Positions 39,626 to 52,333 of a DNA stretch of 56,012 bases are shown piece after piece. The stretch is taken from contig NW_001799626.1 of assembly GCF_000165425.1 (NCBI RefSeq), positions 1 through 56,012 on the forward strand, written 5' to 3'. Each line of letters begins with the position of its first letter. The first letter of the stretch is position 1. The notes under the pieces were generated by a model. That model did no database searches and was not told the origin of the DNA. It saw nothing but the letters and a program-made list of their open reading frames with translations. This stretch comes from Paramecium tetraurelia (lineage: Eukaryota; Ciliophora; Oligohymenophorea; Peniculida; Parameciidae). The translations under genes and the position numbers were made by a program.

Positions 39626-40739
39626 TTCTTATATTTAATATTATTCAAAAAAAAATCGAACCTTCCATTTCAATTTCTATCGTAGTATTAAACTAAAATT
39701 TGTTGTTTCGTCTTGTGTTTTGTCATGGGTTTTTATAATTAAATAAATAAAAAATTATTTTATTAATAATAGTTTCTTAGTTCAAATAGTTTACTACGTA
39801 ATATTATTGTCTGATTGTATATAAAGCTTCACTCAATTAATATTATAGAATTTCATTCTTCCTGAAAAATTAAGGAAAGTTTTTGATTGGAAGAGGTTAT
39901 TAAATCATTCATTTAGCAATGTTCAAGTTTATTCTTTTTTCAGTTTAATATAATCGATTATGAGGTTGCAAAAAATTGTGGATGAATAATGATCTGTATT
40001 ATTAATTAATTATATAAATAATGATAATACTAATATATTCTAAAAATAGTACATTTTTATTGATTCCCATATCACTTTCTCAACTTAAAGAATTATTATG
40101 CTCTCTAGTTATTCCTACTTTTTATTAATCTCTAACTTAAATCAAGAGCATTCAATATCATTTTTATAACAAATAAAATAATTTTTCCTATACATATTTA
40201 GTAAAATAATATTTTGAAAAACTTCAAATCAATGAATGTTGTATGTATTTTTAATTCAACATCTTAAGTTCTCAATAATACTTAGATTTAAAAATTCTAA
40301 TTTTTGTGTCAATTTGCGATAATTTTATTTTTAAAACCAAACTTCATCTTATTGTTTAAATTAACCCTAGAGTTAATAATTTTAAGTAGATGAATAAATT
40401 TTAATGTGTTTGGAAAATGTATTATAAAATCAAACCTCTGAGTATTTATCTTTTTTCAATTCATCTTTTATTATTTCAATTAATGATATATCCATCATTT
40501 AATTATGTATTTTTTTATCATAATATTTCATAATAAATTCTCTCTTATGGGTTTAGTTGAAATATTATAAATTTCTGAAATTTAAATAAATAAGACTAAG
40601 AATTAAAAATCATAATCCTGAAACAGAACATAAAATACTAATGTGAATATCAGTAGGAAAGAGTTGAATTATAAGGATGATTGATTATTAATTTTATATG
40701 TAAATGAATCAACAATATAAACCTTATAGTTAGACCAAA
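39626..40739. other. AT-rich non-coding region upstream of copy B
   Basis: No frame longer than chance and no recognisable motif. Its 1.1 kb length is large for intergenic DNA in this genome, where most spacers here are 20-200 bp. It should hold the promoter of copy B. Confidence 0.5.
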
Positions 40740-40741
40740 AA

Positions 40742-42480
40742 TGGTTAAATTTCAAAAGATGAATTTAATATTCATTAAAGCTTTATATGTGGTTGGTTCT
40801 TTGACTATAAACAAAATTTAAGCTAATGTATTATCTTATATGGGTAAACAAAAACTATAGGAGTATCTCTAATCAGAGTTTTTGTCGATTCTAAAATTGG
40901 CCTTTACGGATAGCGAGATAAGTAGTTCAATTATTTGATGATGATAGGATCCTGTTTTTCATATTTTTGTGCAAAGAAATTTTGAGTCAATTAATTAATC
41001 TGTTGACTTCATTATTTTTTTTGAATCTTCACTGTATGAAGTAGTATATTTCGCTTCGTATCCTTATTTTTTATACAATTACACAGTAGGTCTGAGAAAT
41101 AATTTTGATTTGTAATAACTTCTTTTAAGGATTAATCCACAGATCAATCCAAAGTTGATGGTCAAGAGGGAATATTTCAAGAACAAGAGCGAAAATCATT
41201 CAGCTTGCTTTTAGATATTTGATAAGAAATTGAGGGTAATTTAATTGATTTTGTTTGATTATATTTCCTAATTGGAAAAAGACCTGTTGATTTACTGGAG
41301 AATTCTGAGTCAAATGATTTTACTATGAGTCATACTGATATCATCTGGCTAACAACTTAAATAGTCAATTTATTGACTAATTAACTCACCAAATTCAATA
41401 CCCCATAATAAAAAAATAAAGTTCTTGAGAAGATGACTATCTATTATTATTTTTCAACCACAATTTCATAAATAATTATAGATTAAAGTCATTCAGCCAA
41501 TCTAAGTTTTAATAACAAAGATCTTATAAATTGAAAGTAATGGACTATGATTAGTTTCTTAATAATATAACCAGATGCTAGAAAAAATCACATAAAATGA
41601 TTCCAAAAATGAAAATTCCTCATTCCTCAACACAATTCATTTACATTAAGAATTTCAAATGCTAAATGTCCAATAACAACCTTAGGAGTTGTCAGAAATG
41701 TCAGGAAATTCTTTGTAGTGAAAACTGACAATGAGCAACAATCACTAAAAATGTTCATTATTTAGATAATAAAATAGAAGAGAATAAGTTATTTAGTAAA
41801 GTCTTCCTTGACTTAGAAATATTTATTGAATAAAACAGAAGGAATTAGTTTAACTTCTTACAAAGGTTTTTCTATACTTTCTTTTATTGCAATGATTATG
41901 GAATACTTATACAGAAATAGATTATGATTTTTTCAAATTTTCTTCATTTTTTTCATAGAATATTACATTTTGTATTCCTTTACTATCAACAATTACCCAA
42001 CTATTTTATTTATATTCATTTCTTAAATATGCATTCTTATTTTTGAATTAGTTTTTGGTCTTAAATTAAAACCTAAATAATAAGTTATACTTATCTGAGA
42101 GACTAATGATAAAGACTCAAAAATATAATTTTTTAAATTAAGCTAGAACTGGACACATGGATTCTAATATTTTGCAGACCTTATTTTATTCTCAAAAATA
42201 GTATAAATGATTCTCTGTATCAGATGATTTTATTCCTTTCGTATTATTGGAAAAATATCTGCACCTTTAAAGTTTACTTAAATCTATTTCTACAGTAGCA
42301 TAGAGTTTAATAATATGTATTACATTTGTATATTAATATGTATATAGATATCCTTTTTTATATCTACTTTTAAACTTACTCAGAAGTTATGGTTAATTCT
42401 TTGAATAAATTTTTCAGGACTAAAATGTAGTATTTTTTAGGGATGCATTTAAAAGTTCAGTGTTATATATGATGAAAGAA
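40742..42480 (+). pseudogene. Decayed multi-TM gene remnants interrupted by a channel-gene fragment
   Basis: Several protein-like stretches lie on the + strand in shifting frames. From 40742: MVKFQKMNLIFIKALYVVGS up to about 40935. Then about 40945-41235, including VDFIIFFESSLYEVVYFASY and KREYFKNKSENHSACF. After the inserted fragment, about 41640-42190 holds ISNAKCPITTLGVVRNVRKF, SFIAMIMEYLYRNRL and further hydrophobic segments. TGA codons and frame changes separate them. I cannot name the parent gene; it looks like a polytopic membrane protein. The parts may derive from one gene or several. Confidence 0.45.
41261..41379 (+). repeat. Duplicated fragment of the OSCA-like channel gene (source 24922-25041)
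   Basis: About 120 bp match the exon segment encoding FLIGKRPVDLIENTESND with roughly 88-90% identity, same orientation, and no flanking channel sequence. It is a dispersed gene fragment. Confidence 0.85.
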
Positions 42481-42517
42481 GGTAAAAAAAGTAATATTAG
42501 ATATTATTTGATTAAGT

Positions 42518-45312
42518 TCATTACTGAATTTATTTATGAGTTGACTTTTCTTCTATTATCTAATCAACCCATTTTCCAACTTTTTTACCATTGAGATATA
42601 AACCTAAATAGAATAGTTGATTTATTCTTATGAATAATTTAAAATGTTACTCAGAAAAATGATCACTCAATACAATCCATTATCCATTTTTCAAGCCTTA
42701 ATCGTCAAATTATCCGCTACCACTAGAATAATTTAAGGTATGATAATTATTTACATTTTTTAATAATGATCACTCTATCTTCCTCTATATTTAATTAACC
42801 ATTTCCCTTTCTTTTTACCATTCTCATATTCACCCTCATACATAGTTTTACTATCTCTAAATTAAATTGATAATAACATTACTATTTAAAATTCTCACTT
42901 AAAACTATCCATTTACCAACTTTCAAACCTTACTAATTGTAGCAACCACCTCCTCTTAAATTTATTTATTAATTTACATTTATTCATAATTTTTCTATCC
43001 CCATTCTTTATATTGGGTATTCCATCTCCCAATTTTTTTGCCATTTATATATTCACCGCTATTTAAGATTTTGCAAGCCCTACAGATGATAAGAAAAAGA
43101 AAGTACTAATTGAATTCATCATTTAATTCTATCCATACTCCATTTTTCAAATCTAATTCATCATAGGATCCTCCACCTCTAATTATATTTTAGATTTTAA
43201 TACATCTTTTCATTTTTGTACTCTATTTTCCAATAACCATATTTTTTACTATTCTAATAATTTCCATTGTAAAAAATTTTTTTATCTCTAAAATTAAATT
43301 ATTGAAAAAAAATACTTAGAGAAATTTTCACTCAAATCCACCCATTGACCATTCTTCTTGCTTTCTTGGTCGTACTAACCACCCCCACTAAATAATTTAG
43401 TTGTTTAAAAATATTTGATTACATCAAAAGTATGTCGTTTTCAAATTAATATCTAAATTTTATATCCCATTTCCCTTATTTACGACCATTTTTATATCCA
43501 CCTTCATAGAAAACTTGATTAAAGCTAGAAAATGAATAATTCCCAATATTACTCCTCAAAATTTTCACACAATTCCAGCCATAAACCATCCTTCTAACAT
43601 TCTTAATCATAAAATCCTCCATCCCTAAATGAATAGTTGTTTCATTCTACATTTTTTCGATCCTATTATTCCACTCCCATTTATCTATCCTTCTACCATG
43701 GGAATAACTTCCCTCAAAAGTCACCTGATTATTAAATCTTTATATAAATCTATCATTAATGATTATACCCGAAATTATCACTCTAATCAATCCATTTTCC
43801 GTGTTTTAAACCTTCTTCATCAAATGACCCTCCACCTCTAAAAAGAATATTATTTTTGTGATTACATCAATGAATTAAGATCCATTAAATCCCATACCCC
43901 TTATTTTGTCCCATCTTTATATTCCCCACTATAAGTCACTTAATTGTTGCTACTATTAAATAATTATGAATACTCATTAAGATTATCTATTAGATCAACC
44001 CATTTTCCAATTTTGCAACCTTATTCATCATACCTTCCACCACCTCTATAAGGATTATGATATGATGGGATTCTAAACATCCATTCAGGCCTATCCTCTC
44101 CCTCTTCCTTAAAGCTTATATCCCATCGACCAATTTTTTTCCCATTTACATATTCTCCATGATACATGACTTAATTTTTACTAAAACAAGAATTAAATGA
44201 AAAAAACTTCCAAAAAAGATCACTTGGTTCTGCCCAAAGACCAACTTTAAGTTCTTATTTATCATATAATCCGCCACCACTAAGGTATTAAAAATTTAAA
44301 AATGAATTACATTGATTAATTCCTAAAAATGGTTTTCCACCTATTTATTTTCTTTCCATTGTTGTAATATCCTTGATGAAATATCTTTCCATTCCTAGTT
44401 AATATATGAATAGAAAGTACTTTTAATATTCATGACTCAATTCCAGCCATACACCTTCTTTAAGACCTTGTTCATTATAAAATCCCCCAGCGCTGAAATA
44501 AAAAATTAAAACTTGATACATCTCTTCATCACCTTTTTCTACTCTTGAATTTAAATTCCATCTTCCAATTTTCAAGCCATTTACATATTCTCCATTATAA
44601 TACACTTTATCACCTCTAATTTATTCAATATTAAATTTACTAGGTAAAATTAGAATTCGATTCCTCCCACTAACCATGCTTCTGACCTGATGAATTATAT
44701 GAGCCCCCACCTATTAATTCAACGTTTTCATTCTTTGCTTCTTTAAAGATTTTCCATTAACCAAGTTTTTGGCCATTTTGATATTAACCCTGATACGTTA
44801 TTTATTGAGAACTAATCAAATTTAAATAATAATGATATTTACTCCCAAAAGGCATCACTTAAATCAATCCAAAATCCAGTTTTTTCACCATGCTCATTAT
44901 ATTCTCCACCACCACTTGAAATTAATAATTCTAATACATTAAATTTTCTCTATTTTTAAATTTCCAAACCCCTATTTTTTAATTGTTTTTGTATTCTCCA
45001 ATTTCATAAACCTACCCTTTACTATCTTCTAAAATTAATTCATTACTCCCAATAATTTTTGAATAATTCTTTCCATAATCCAAATTTTTTTCCATTTTTG
45101 TAAGATCCCCCAACATCAGTCAATTAAGCACCTTTCCATAATACTCTCCATTCTCCAATCTTTTTAAACTCTTCATTGTAAACTCCTTGCCATTATAAAT
45201 GATAGATTTATTCCAAATTAGTCATTATTTATTGAGTTTCTTATGTGCCTATTAATTTATCTCTATGAAGTGATATTAAGTGAATTTTACATTCTAATAA
45301 TTTATCCATCAT
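42518..45312 (-). CDS. MORN_2 (YwqK-like) repeat protein with an intron in most repeats
   Basis: ATG at 45312-45310 (second ATG adjacent, 45309), TGA at 42520-42518. Repeats of about 55-65 residues alternate a V-x-Y-x-G-x-Y-x-N/D-G-x-K-x-G-x-W element (YNGEYVNGLKIGRW) with a GGG-x-Y/F-x-x-x-G-x-K-x-G-x-W element (GGGSYNSSGQKHGQWEE). At least eight pairs are visible. Microintrons of 18-47 nt fall at nearly the same places: before GGG, and just before the V-x-Y element. MORN-type repeats build elongated beta structures, often tethering proteins to membrane or cytoskeleton; the role here is unknown. The start is uncertain because MORN-like text may extend upstream to about 45440. Confidence 0.75.
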
Positions 45313-46137
45313 TCTTTATGTACTAAATTTGGTCATTTTATGAAAATGAAATTTCAAATTTACTTTTCACAAATCGCCTCCTCTTCCAATCATAACTGAA
45401 ACCATCATATGAGTTTTTTCCTCTATACCAATTCATATGCTCTAAGCAAACCTTTTTTAATGATTATTATGTATAATCTAAGCATATATCCATAATCTTT
45501 AATAATTTGCTAAGAATATGTTTTTAATATTGAATTAATAATTTCAATCAACAATAATATTTTATTGAAGATAATTTATCAACACCATTTCTTTTCTTGT
45601 TGAATTGATATATTGAATTTTTTATAGAAAGGTTTTCAATAACTTTTTTGATTTGGTTAAATAATTAAAAATTTTCGTTTATTAAGAGATATATAGTTGA
45701 ATAAATTTTAAATAATAATATTATTATCTAATAATTTATCATGTAATTAAATTCAAACTGATCATCATTTGCTTTATACATAATTTCATTTACAATACTT
45801 ACTTTCATTTAATATTATATTATTTTCTACAGATCAAAGGCAGACTTTTTGGTTTAAATTTTATCAGGTTGTATTAGCCTTCTTTCAAGATGTATTGATT
45901 TAACTTGACAATAAATGTGAAAAACAATAGAATTGTTTATTTATTGATCTTAAAAAAAAGGATTAAATGATAACTTATGCCAAATTAAAACAATCGATTA
46001 AATAAATATCAGAATTTTATCTGTATAAATTATAATATTCTTATATAGAAAACTCCTATTTAAAAGTCAATTTAAAATTAAGTAATATTATATGTATTAT
46101 AATATTATAAGTTGGTTAATATCAATAGATTTAATAG
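45313..46137. other. AT-rich region without a supported gene
   Basis: Nothing recognisable beyond a possible upstream exon of the MORN_2 gene near 45380-45440 on the - strand. Confidence 0.4.
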
Positions 46138-47289
46138 TCAAGTAAAAAATTCAATTAATCCAAAGAATCCTCCATATATTCCAAATAAATCGATGGCTGC
46201 ATTCAGAATTTGATATAGAGGTTCAACAATAAATTCTAAAGGTCATATAATAAGGAATAAAATAACCAAGGGTAACAAAACATACACATCCAAATATCGA
46301 TAATACTATGGCAACATGCAATTAGCTAATGTAAATTAAATTAAATTACCATCTAGCATAGAACATAGATAACTTTCAATTTAATTTATTCTTAGGCATT
46401 AGGAATTTAATTAAGAATTAAATAGTATGGCATATTCACCATTAATGTATTTACTATTAGAATTGATACATATGTAATCATTAAAACTGACAAGTAATTT
46501 CGATTATATAATTTTGTTTGAATTCTTCTTAAAAGTTTGAGATAATAGATTGGTTTGTCTTAGGCTAGAACAATACCGCACTTGTAATGCCAAAGATTGA
46601 GAATAATATGGCATCATATATCATACCTTGAAAAGGCATCTCTAAAATTAAGTTGTATCCTCCATCTCAATTCTAATTTCTGTTAAAACACCATTCATAT
46701 CATAAGCAATATCATTATACCAAAGGCAATCATTACATTTTCAGCGTTTGATTCTATTAATTGCCATTTCTAAAACTCTGAAATAGCCAAAATGGACAAA
46801 TAAGTAAAAGAAATGTAGACTAAAAGTAGTAGTTACTTTAAAATGGGCACAAATATCTGAAGATCTAGAGCAAAAGAAAATCCGAATAGAATAATAAACA
46901 TAACGAAAAATATCACTAATTTACAAAGACAAACTGTTTTGAAAATATGATCCAATAGAAATTTAGAACAAAATTAAGCAAGACAAACCGCATCCAAAAT
47001 TTAATATGATCGAAAATATTTTGCCTATTAAGAAGATCCAACTATTTTTTTCATATATATCAGAAAGATATTCTATTAATGTTGATCTCTTGGCATCTCC
47101 TAAACAATTCACCATAGTACACCATGAAATAAATTATGTTGCACAGACCAGCATTTGTAAAATAGCACCCCAGAACAATCCTGCTTAAGCATAAGCATAA
47201 GGTATTGCAAATATTCCTGATCCAATTGTTACTTTAATTAATTTCATCGTGGTTTGAATATTTGTTGATCTTGGCAACTATTTCTCCAT
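46138..47289 (-). pseudogene. Amino-acid permease (AAAP/SLC38-like), decayed
   Basis: ATG at 47289-47287; the last homologous codon is followed by TGA at 46140-46138. The N-terminus has the family signature TIGSGIFAIPYAYAQAG, followed by typical TM text (FAL...QIFVPIL, VLMITYVSILIVNTLMV) and a C-terminal LFGIYGGFFGLIEF. The frame must change several times (about 46950, 46700, 46640, 46500). A TGA at 46245-46243 lies inside an otherwise good segment where Gly is expected. That combination indicates a pseudogene of an H+/amino-acid symporter, not just missed introns. Confidence 0.75.
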
Positions 47290-47488
47290 TGTAATCATCT
47301 ATACGTTCATATTAATTTTATAAAATACATAATTACTCAAAAATGTTTCAAATTTTTGGAAAACTACTCATTCATATTTATAAACGATTCATTTTGAAGA
47401 AATCTAATCAACCAACTTTGATTTATAATCAATTTTAACAAGTATAATCTGACTATGAATCTGATTAATTAAGAAGGCAAATTATTTA

Positions 47489-47776
47489 TCATTTGTACTC
47501 TGTAGCAAAATTCAGATCAGAATGTGTACCAATTCTCCAAAAAGTATCTTTTTCTTGAATTTTGTTGTTAGAAACATAAATGAAATGCTCTATATTTCTA
47601 TTAAATAAATAAAATGAAATATATATATCGAATAAAAGATCGTTAAATTTTACACCAAAAATGTAGTAAATTTGAAAAAAAAATAATAATTTGGTAATTA
47701 ATTCAATCAAAGCCTTTATTGATCTTAAGTTGACGTAATCTCTTAATGGCTTGATAGCATGTGGTTCATACTTCAA
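47489..47776 (-). CDS. Possible small hypothetical gene
   Basis: A 95-codon frame from ATG 47776-47774 to a true TGA stop (47491-47489) with no Gln TAA/TAG codons. It starts MKYEPHAIKPLRDYVNLRSI, a plausible amphipathic segment, and ends in a polar stretch (DTFWRIGTHSDLNFATEYK). No family is recognised. It could equally be an exon of a decayed gene. The surrounding 47290-47488 and 47777-47980 hold nothing recognisable. Confidence 0.3.
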   Translation of the reverse strand: MKYEPHAIKPLRDYVNLRSIKALIELITKLLFFFQIYYIFGVKFNDLLFDIYISFYLFNRNIEHFIYVSNNKIQEKDTFWRIGTHSDLNFATEYK

Positions 47777-47980
47777 TTAATAATATAAATTCTAATATAT
47801 TATAATAAATTTTCATTCTAAATATATTTGTAAAATCTGAGATAAACAAGCAATTAAACAACCAAAATTGAAGAATAAAGATGGAAAATATTTTTAAAAG
47901 AAAACAAAAATAATAATAAGTTTATACAGTTGAAATTATTAAATTTCTATATTAAAGATTTATGGTATATCCTTGATAAT

Positions 47981-48392
47981 TCATAATGAATCAAGTAAGA
48001 TCTTGGTTATGATTTGTAAATCAGGAGTTAATTTTCTTTTTTCCATCAAGAAAAAGTCTTAAATTGGAAAATATTAAAACTCAATTTTTTCTTAAGGAAT
48101 TTCCTCTCCTATTATTGAACAACATTTCGTATAAAGTACATAGTTCTCTTATTAAACAAAATTTTACATATTTCTTGATTACTTAAATTATTAATGGCTA
48201 ATAAACATCAACTATCAATCCAACTTCTTCCTGAATTTCTCTTTTTATCGCATTATCAATGGATTCTTCATTTTCAATTTTCCCTCCTGGTAATGTCCAC
48301 CTATTTTTGTAAGGTGCCTTTTCTCTTTTTATTAGTAAAAGACTCTATTCCTTAATAATTAGACCTGAAACTCCTCTTCTTAAGGAATTCAT
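47981..48392 (-). CDS. Nudix hydrolase
   Basis: ATG at 48392-48390, TGA at 47983-47981. The product starts MNSLRRGVSGLIIKE, then KNRWTLPGGKIE, followed by the Nudix box G-x5-E-x7-REIQEEVGL with all metal-binding Glu residues. A C-terminal part (EEIPQEKIEFQYFPIQDFFL) requires either a 37-nt intron near 48142-48178 or a one-base shift. At about 124 residues it is close to a minimal MutT-type domain. It probably hydrolyses nucleoside diphosphate-linked substrates, such as oxidised dNTPs or CTP-like molecules; the substrate cannot be told from sequence. Confidence 0.82.
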
Positions 48393-48873
48393 TATAAATA
48401 ATAATACATCAATATATTATTTAAATATTACTTAAAAATTGAAATAACTGAAGAACTATACTGAAAATATTAGATTTATTATAATCTAAATATAATTTCA
48501 GTATTGTTTTAAAGATTAAACTAGAATTAAATGGGATTAATTTAAACAAAAGAAGGAAGTAATTGATTTGATTAACTTTAAGAGAATGAAACATATTATT
48601 ATCAAGATTACGCATATAAAAATGTTTAATTTCTAATATGAATTAAGGAAGCTTGGAATAAAGATAATACGCTCGTCATATTTTTTTAAAATACTAGAAT
48701 TATGTTACATTTAGATGTTTGGATAAAATTCCTCCCAAAAAGGTTATGATCCACTATAATTAATTATAGAAATAATAGCTCAAATAAAATATAAATGCTG
48801 CTCCAAAAAAGTTCTAAAAATTTGATTTTTAATCATTGATATTAATGTAATTATTTTAAATATTTATTCATCA
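48393..48873. other. AT-rich spacer between divergent genes
   Basis: About 480 bp between the Nudix gene (-) and TLDc gene (+). The only frame (48421-48615, - strand) is low-complexity hydrophobic and not convincing. Promoters of both genes should lie here. Confidence 0.4.
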
Positions 48874-50192
48874 ATGCAAGTCTAATGTCCAAAACATAAA
48901 GGATCGGAGTTCCTTTATATTCTATAAAAAGAGAAAGAAGTTGAATTTATTTGCGATCAATGCCATACAAATTTAATAGATAATAAAAAATTGGATGACA
49001 ATTAAAATTTAATAAATATCAAGAGAGTATATTATTTATTTATAAATAAGGCTTTTTTATATCCAGAATATTTGTTTTCTAAAATTATAGATTCCTAAAA
49101 ATTACAATAATTCTTTTAATAATTAATTGAATATGATGAACAAAATTTAGATAATTAATTAATTTCAATCGAAAACTAAATAAAGGAAGTTCAAAGATAG
49201 ATAAGTCTTATGCACTAAGAGTTAGAATTTAATAAAAAGAAATTTGTCTAACTTAGATAATAAATAAGAGAAAATCTAGAAGAGGTATTTTAATTAATAA
49301 TTAGATAATCAAATTTGATGAATTCAAATCATATATTGTTAACTTAAATAACTTATAAAAATCTATAGATCCATAAGACATAAAGTAAAGTGAAAGAGAT
49401 GTTTATATTTACTTTTAGAATTAATTTAAAAATAAATCATCAATTGTTAACAACCAAGTTTTTACACTTCTAGAATATAAAAATGAGTATATGAAACCAT
49501 CAACATTTATGTATCCAGAATTAAAGAAATTAGAAAATTAATATTAATAATTAAAGGAAATGCATTCTTCTTATGATAAGATCATAAACCCTCAATTCCC
49601 TGGAATTATTTAAAATACCAAATTAATTACAAAAGAATTCCAAGCTAAGTTAATTGATACTATTGTGGAAAAATCAAAAAAACCAATAATGAAGATAGAA
49701 TTAATCCATAATGAATCTAGGACTAATCTAAGTACTGAATAGTTTTGGAACATAGTAGATGGAAAATCAAACTTATTGATGGTTTTCTAATCGCAAAGTG
49801 AGTTTGTCTTTGGAGCCTACACTCCATGTAAATGGGTCAAAAGTAAAAAGGGGCAATATGTTAACGACGAAACACTATCATCTTTCATATTTTCATAAAC
49901 AAACTTTAAAATCTATCCAATAAAATAAGAAGGCAGCGGATGCGCTATTTATTGTTGTACTTCATATGGACCTATATTTGGAGGAACATCCTTATTTAAT
50001 GGATCCATAATTAATTATTTTTCAAATAAAAGCCATTTAATGATACTTACAGATCTTAAAAATGGTAGTTCATCACTTGGAATCTCATATGAAGATGAAG
50101 ATTTGACACATATTAAAGGCCAGACCTTATTATTTGGTTAAATTGAACCAAAAATTATAATGTATGAAATATCTTAATTATCATTTATTTGA
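48874..50192 (+). CDS. TLDc-domain protein with N-terminal zinc-binding motif
   Basis: ATG at 48874, TGA at 50190-50192. The N-terminus has paired metal ligands (CPKHKG and FICDQCH), like a degenerate B-box. A predicted coiled coil follows at about residues 90-160. One intron of about 29 nt (about 49389-49417) is needed. The C-terminal TLDc domain shows FVFGAYTPCKWV, GPIFGGTSLFNGS and SLGISYED. The zinc motif-coiled coil-TLDc order is a frequent ciliate architecture. Animal TLDc proteins such as OXR1/NCOA7 act in oxidative-stress protection and V-ATPase regulation; the role here is inferred only by domain. Confidence 0.85.
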
Positions 50193-51011
50193 ATTATATT
50201 GAAAATGATCTATAGTTCATTCATATATTCGTTCAAAACCTATTAATTTATTAAAATTTTAAAGATTCGTAGTAACATATCATAAGGAATAACATCTGTA
50301 GTTATGATTCAATTTTAGCCATCAATATAAACTATATCATTTTATTGATTCTAAGGTTAAAAAAGATAATTGCTATTTCTTACTCTCCAAAATTAAAAAA
50401 ATAATTAAAGAACTATTCTGATATTAAAAACATATAGTTCTAATCAAGCGGATCAAGTTTAAAATCAACGAAAAGTGAAAAACAATACTAAATAAAGGAA
50501 GTTCAAATATGAAATATTTTTAATTGAATTTTTACTAATATCTAATAAACAATCAACTGAGAAATAGCTCTTAAACCTAATAATTGGTTGATCTTTTTAA
50601 GCTTTTGGTTAATATTTGTATTCTTTCGTAATAAGTTTCATAATGAATTTTGATATCGATTTTTTGAATTTTAACATTGATCATAAAATTAGTAAATAAT
50701 TAAAATAATAATGTTCACACGAATATTAAATTTCTTAAATCTACAAGCGATTCTATGGTTGCAAATATTGATGCAGAAGTGGTTTGGTCATTTTAGAATT
50801 TCTTTCTATGAACTAATTGTTATTAAGATTTTAATTGATTAATCAACACTCTTGTAAGCTAAATTTAAACTATTCTAATATATTAAGTCAAAAAAATATT
50901 TAAACAAATGGTTATATATATTATTATTTTGCTCCTTTTGAAGCTAATGAACTGGTCACTTTTTAGATATTTTTAAATTATTTAAACATTTTTAAAAGTA
51001 TTAACTGTGAA
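50193..51011. other. AT-rich spacer, possibly with a TLDc-gene relic
   Basis: No intact frame. A 21-nt exact match links 50487-50507 to 49175-49195 inside the TLDc gene, which suggests a decayed paralogue fragment, but the match is short. Confidence 0.35.
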
Positions 51012-52333
51012 TCATTATTATCTATATATTTCATATAAAATATATTCTTCTTTTACTTAATTATAGATTATTTGAGACACTGTATAACGCATCTTTGAAA
51101 TATTTACTATTAATTCGTTAAAGGACTTATCAGCATTTGTTAAGTCCAAATCAAATTTGATTTGCTTTATGTTTTCATCACATCTATGAATTAAATTAAA
51201 TGACTTTTGTAAAACTGAATTCTTAAATTTATTGAAAGTGCTTTTTATAGTTTAATTCGTTTCACATTTTATTCTTGTTGATATTTAGATTTTATCAAAT
51301 TGCTTATCAATAATTTTCAGAAACACTCCTATAGTGGAAAATTCATCCTTCTCCTCTTGATTTAATATGATAATGAGCGATTCAGTCTAAGGAGCAAAAT
51401 CCTCAAATTATGTGATTTATAGTTTCTAAAACTAAAGAGGCAAGTAAGTCGTTTAAATTTATTCCGCTATTAAAAATACACTATTATGGCTTCCACCTCC
51501 AACTAAAATTTAATTTCTATAATTAATACTTGGTTGAATAATGTAACTAAATGAATTATTTGTTTGATTCCTATCTATAGAACTTATGAAATTAAAGTTT
51601 TCAGAGTTGGAAAAGTCAAATCCATAAAAACAATTAGCAAGAATAGAGTTAGATTCTACATTATAATTTTGGCTCGTAAAGTTATCAGAGTTAAAAGAAT
51701 CATTTAATTTTTTAAAGGATCCATTTACTCCTAGAATGATTTGATATCCCAATTATGTAACATTTTCATAATTACCAATAATATCAACAGTCACAGCTGT
51801 TATATTTAGTTGTGTAATCTAAATATAAATTTGAAATACATTCAAATAAAATTTCACACCTCCTTTAAAACCTATGCTTGTAATGGAGACATAACCTAAT
51901 TATGCATTAGGGTTGTCGTGAATAAAAGTTGATTTTTTTATTTGAGTCATGTTATAACAATTTATTATTTATATTCTTTAGTCATTAATTGCAGACCACT
52001 TAAATTTAAAAGCTTCCACTGAACCTGATTTCGGACAGGCAATATTTACAAAAAATGCTATAATACATTTAAATTTTTACATCCTTTTTCAATCTTAGAA
52101 ACAGATGCTTGTACTTCATTTTCATCCTTGGTCATATTGAGTTACCAAACATTAAAAATCACCTGAGGTATTACATCATATTCTTGAAAAATAATTGGGT
52201 AAGATAGGGAATTATTGTTATCACAAGCTCTCGTTTTATTTTCGTTGAGAGGATAATCAAAATCATGAACAAAAGCAACAGTATAAAGTTTTGGCATGAG
52301 GGTGAAAAGAATGATATTTAATAAAAAATACAT
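51012..52333 (-). CDS. Secreted H-type lectin-domain protein
   Basis: ATG at 52333-52331, TGA at 51014-51012. Signal peptide MYFLLNIILFTLMPKLYTVA. The H-type lectin core follows: VIPQVIFNVWQLNM, then KGSFFVNIACPKSG after a 23-nt intron (about 52069-52091), then SVEAFKFKWSAIND. This is the F-x-V...W-x-A pattern of the domain. The downstream 290 residues are Asn-glycosylation-rich beta text with GYQIILGVNGSFKKL and a helical C-terminus. The domain binds GalNAc-type sugars in discoidin and snail agglutinin. This is probably a secreted or surface lectin. The gene reads intact. Confidence 0.82.

Noticed and set aside
48421..48615. 64-codon - strand frame
   Set aside because: Low-complexity Ile/Leu/Phe/Asn text typical of AT-rich DNA, no homologue-like features.
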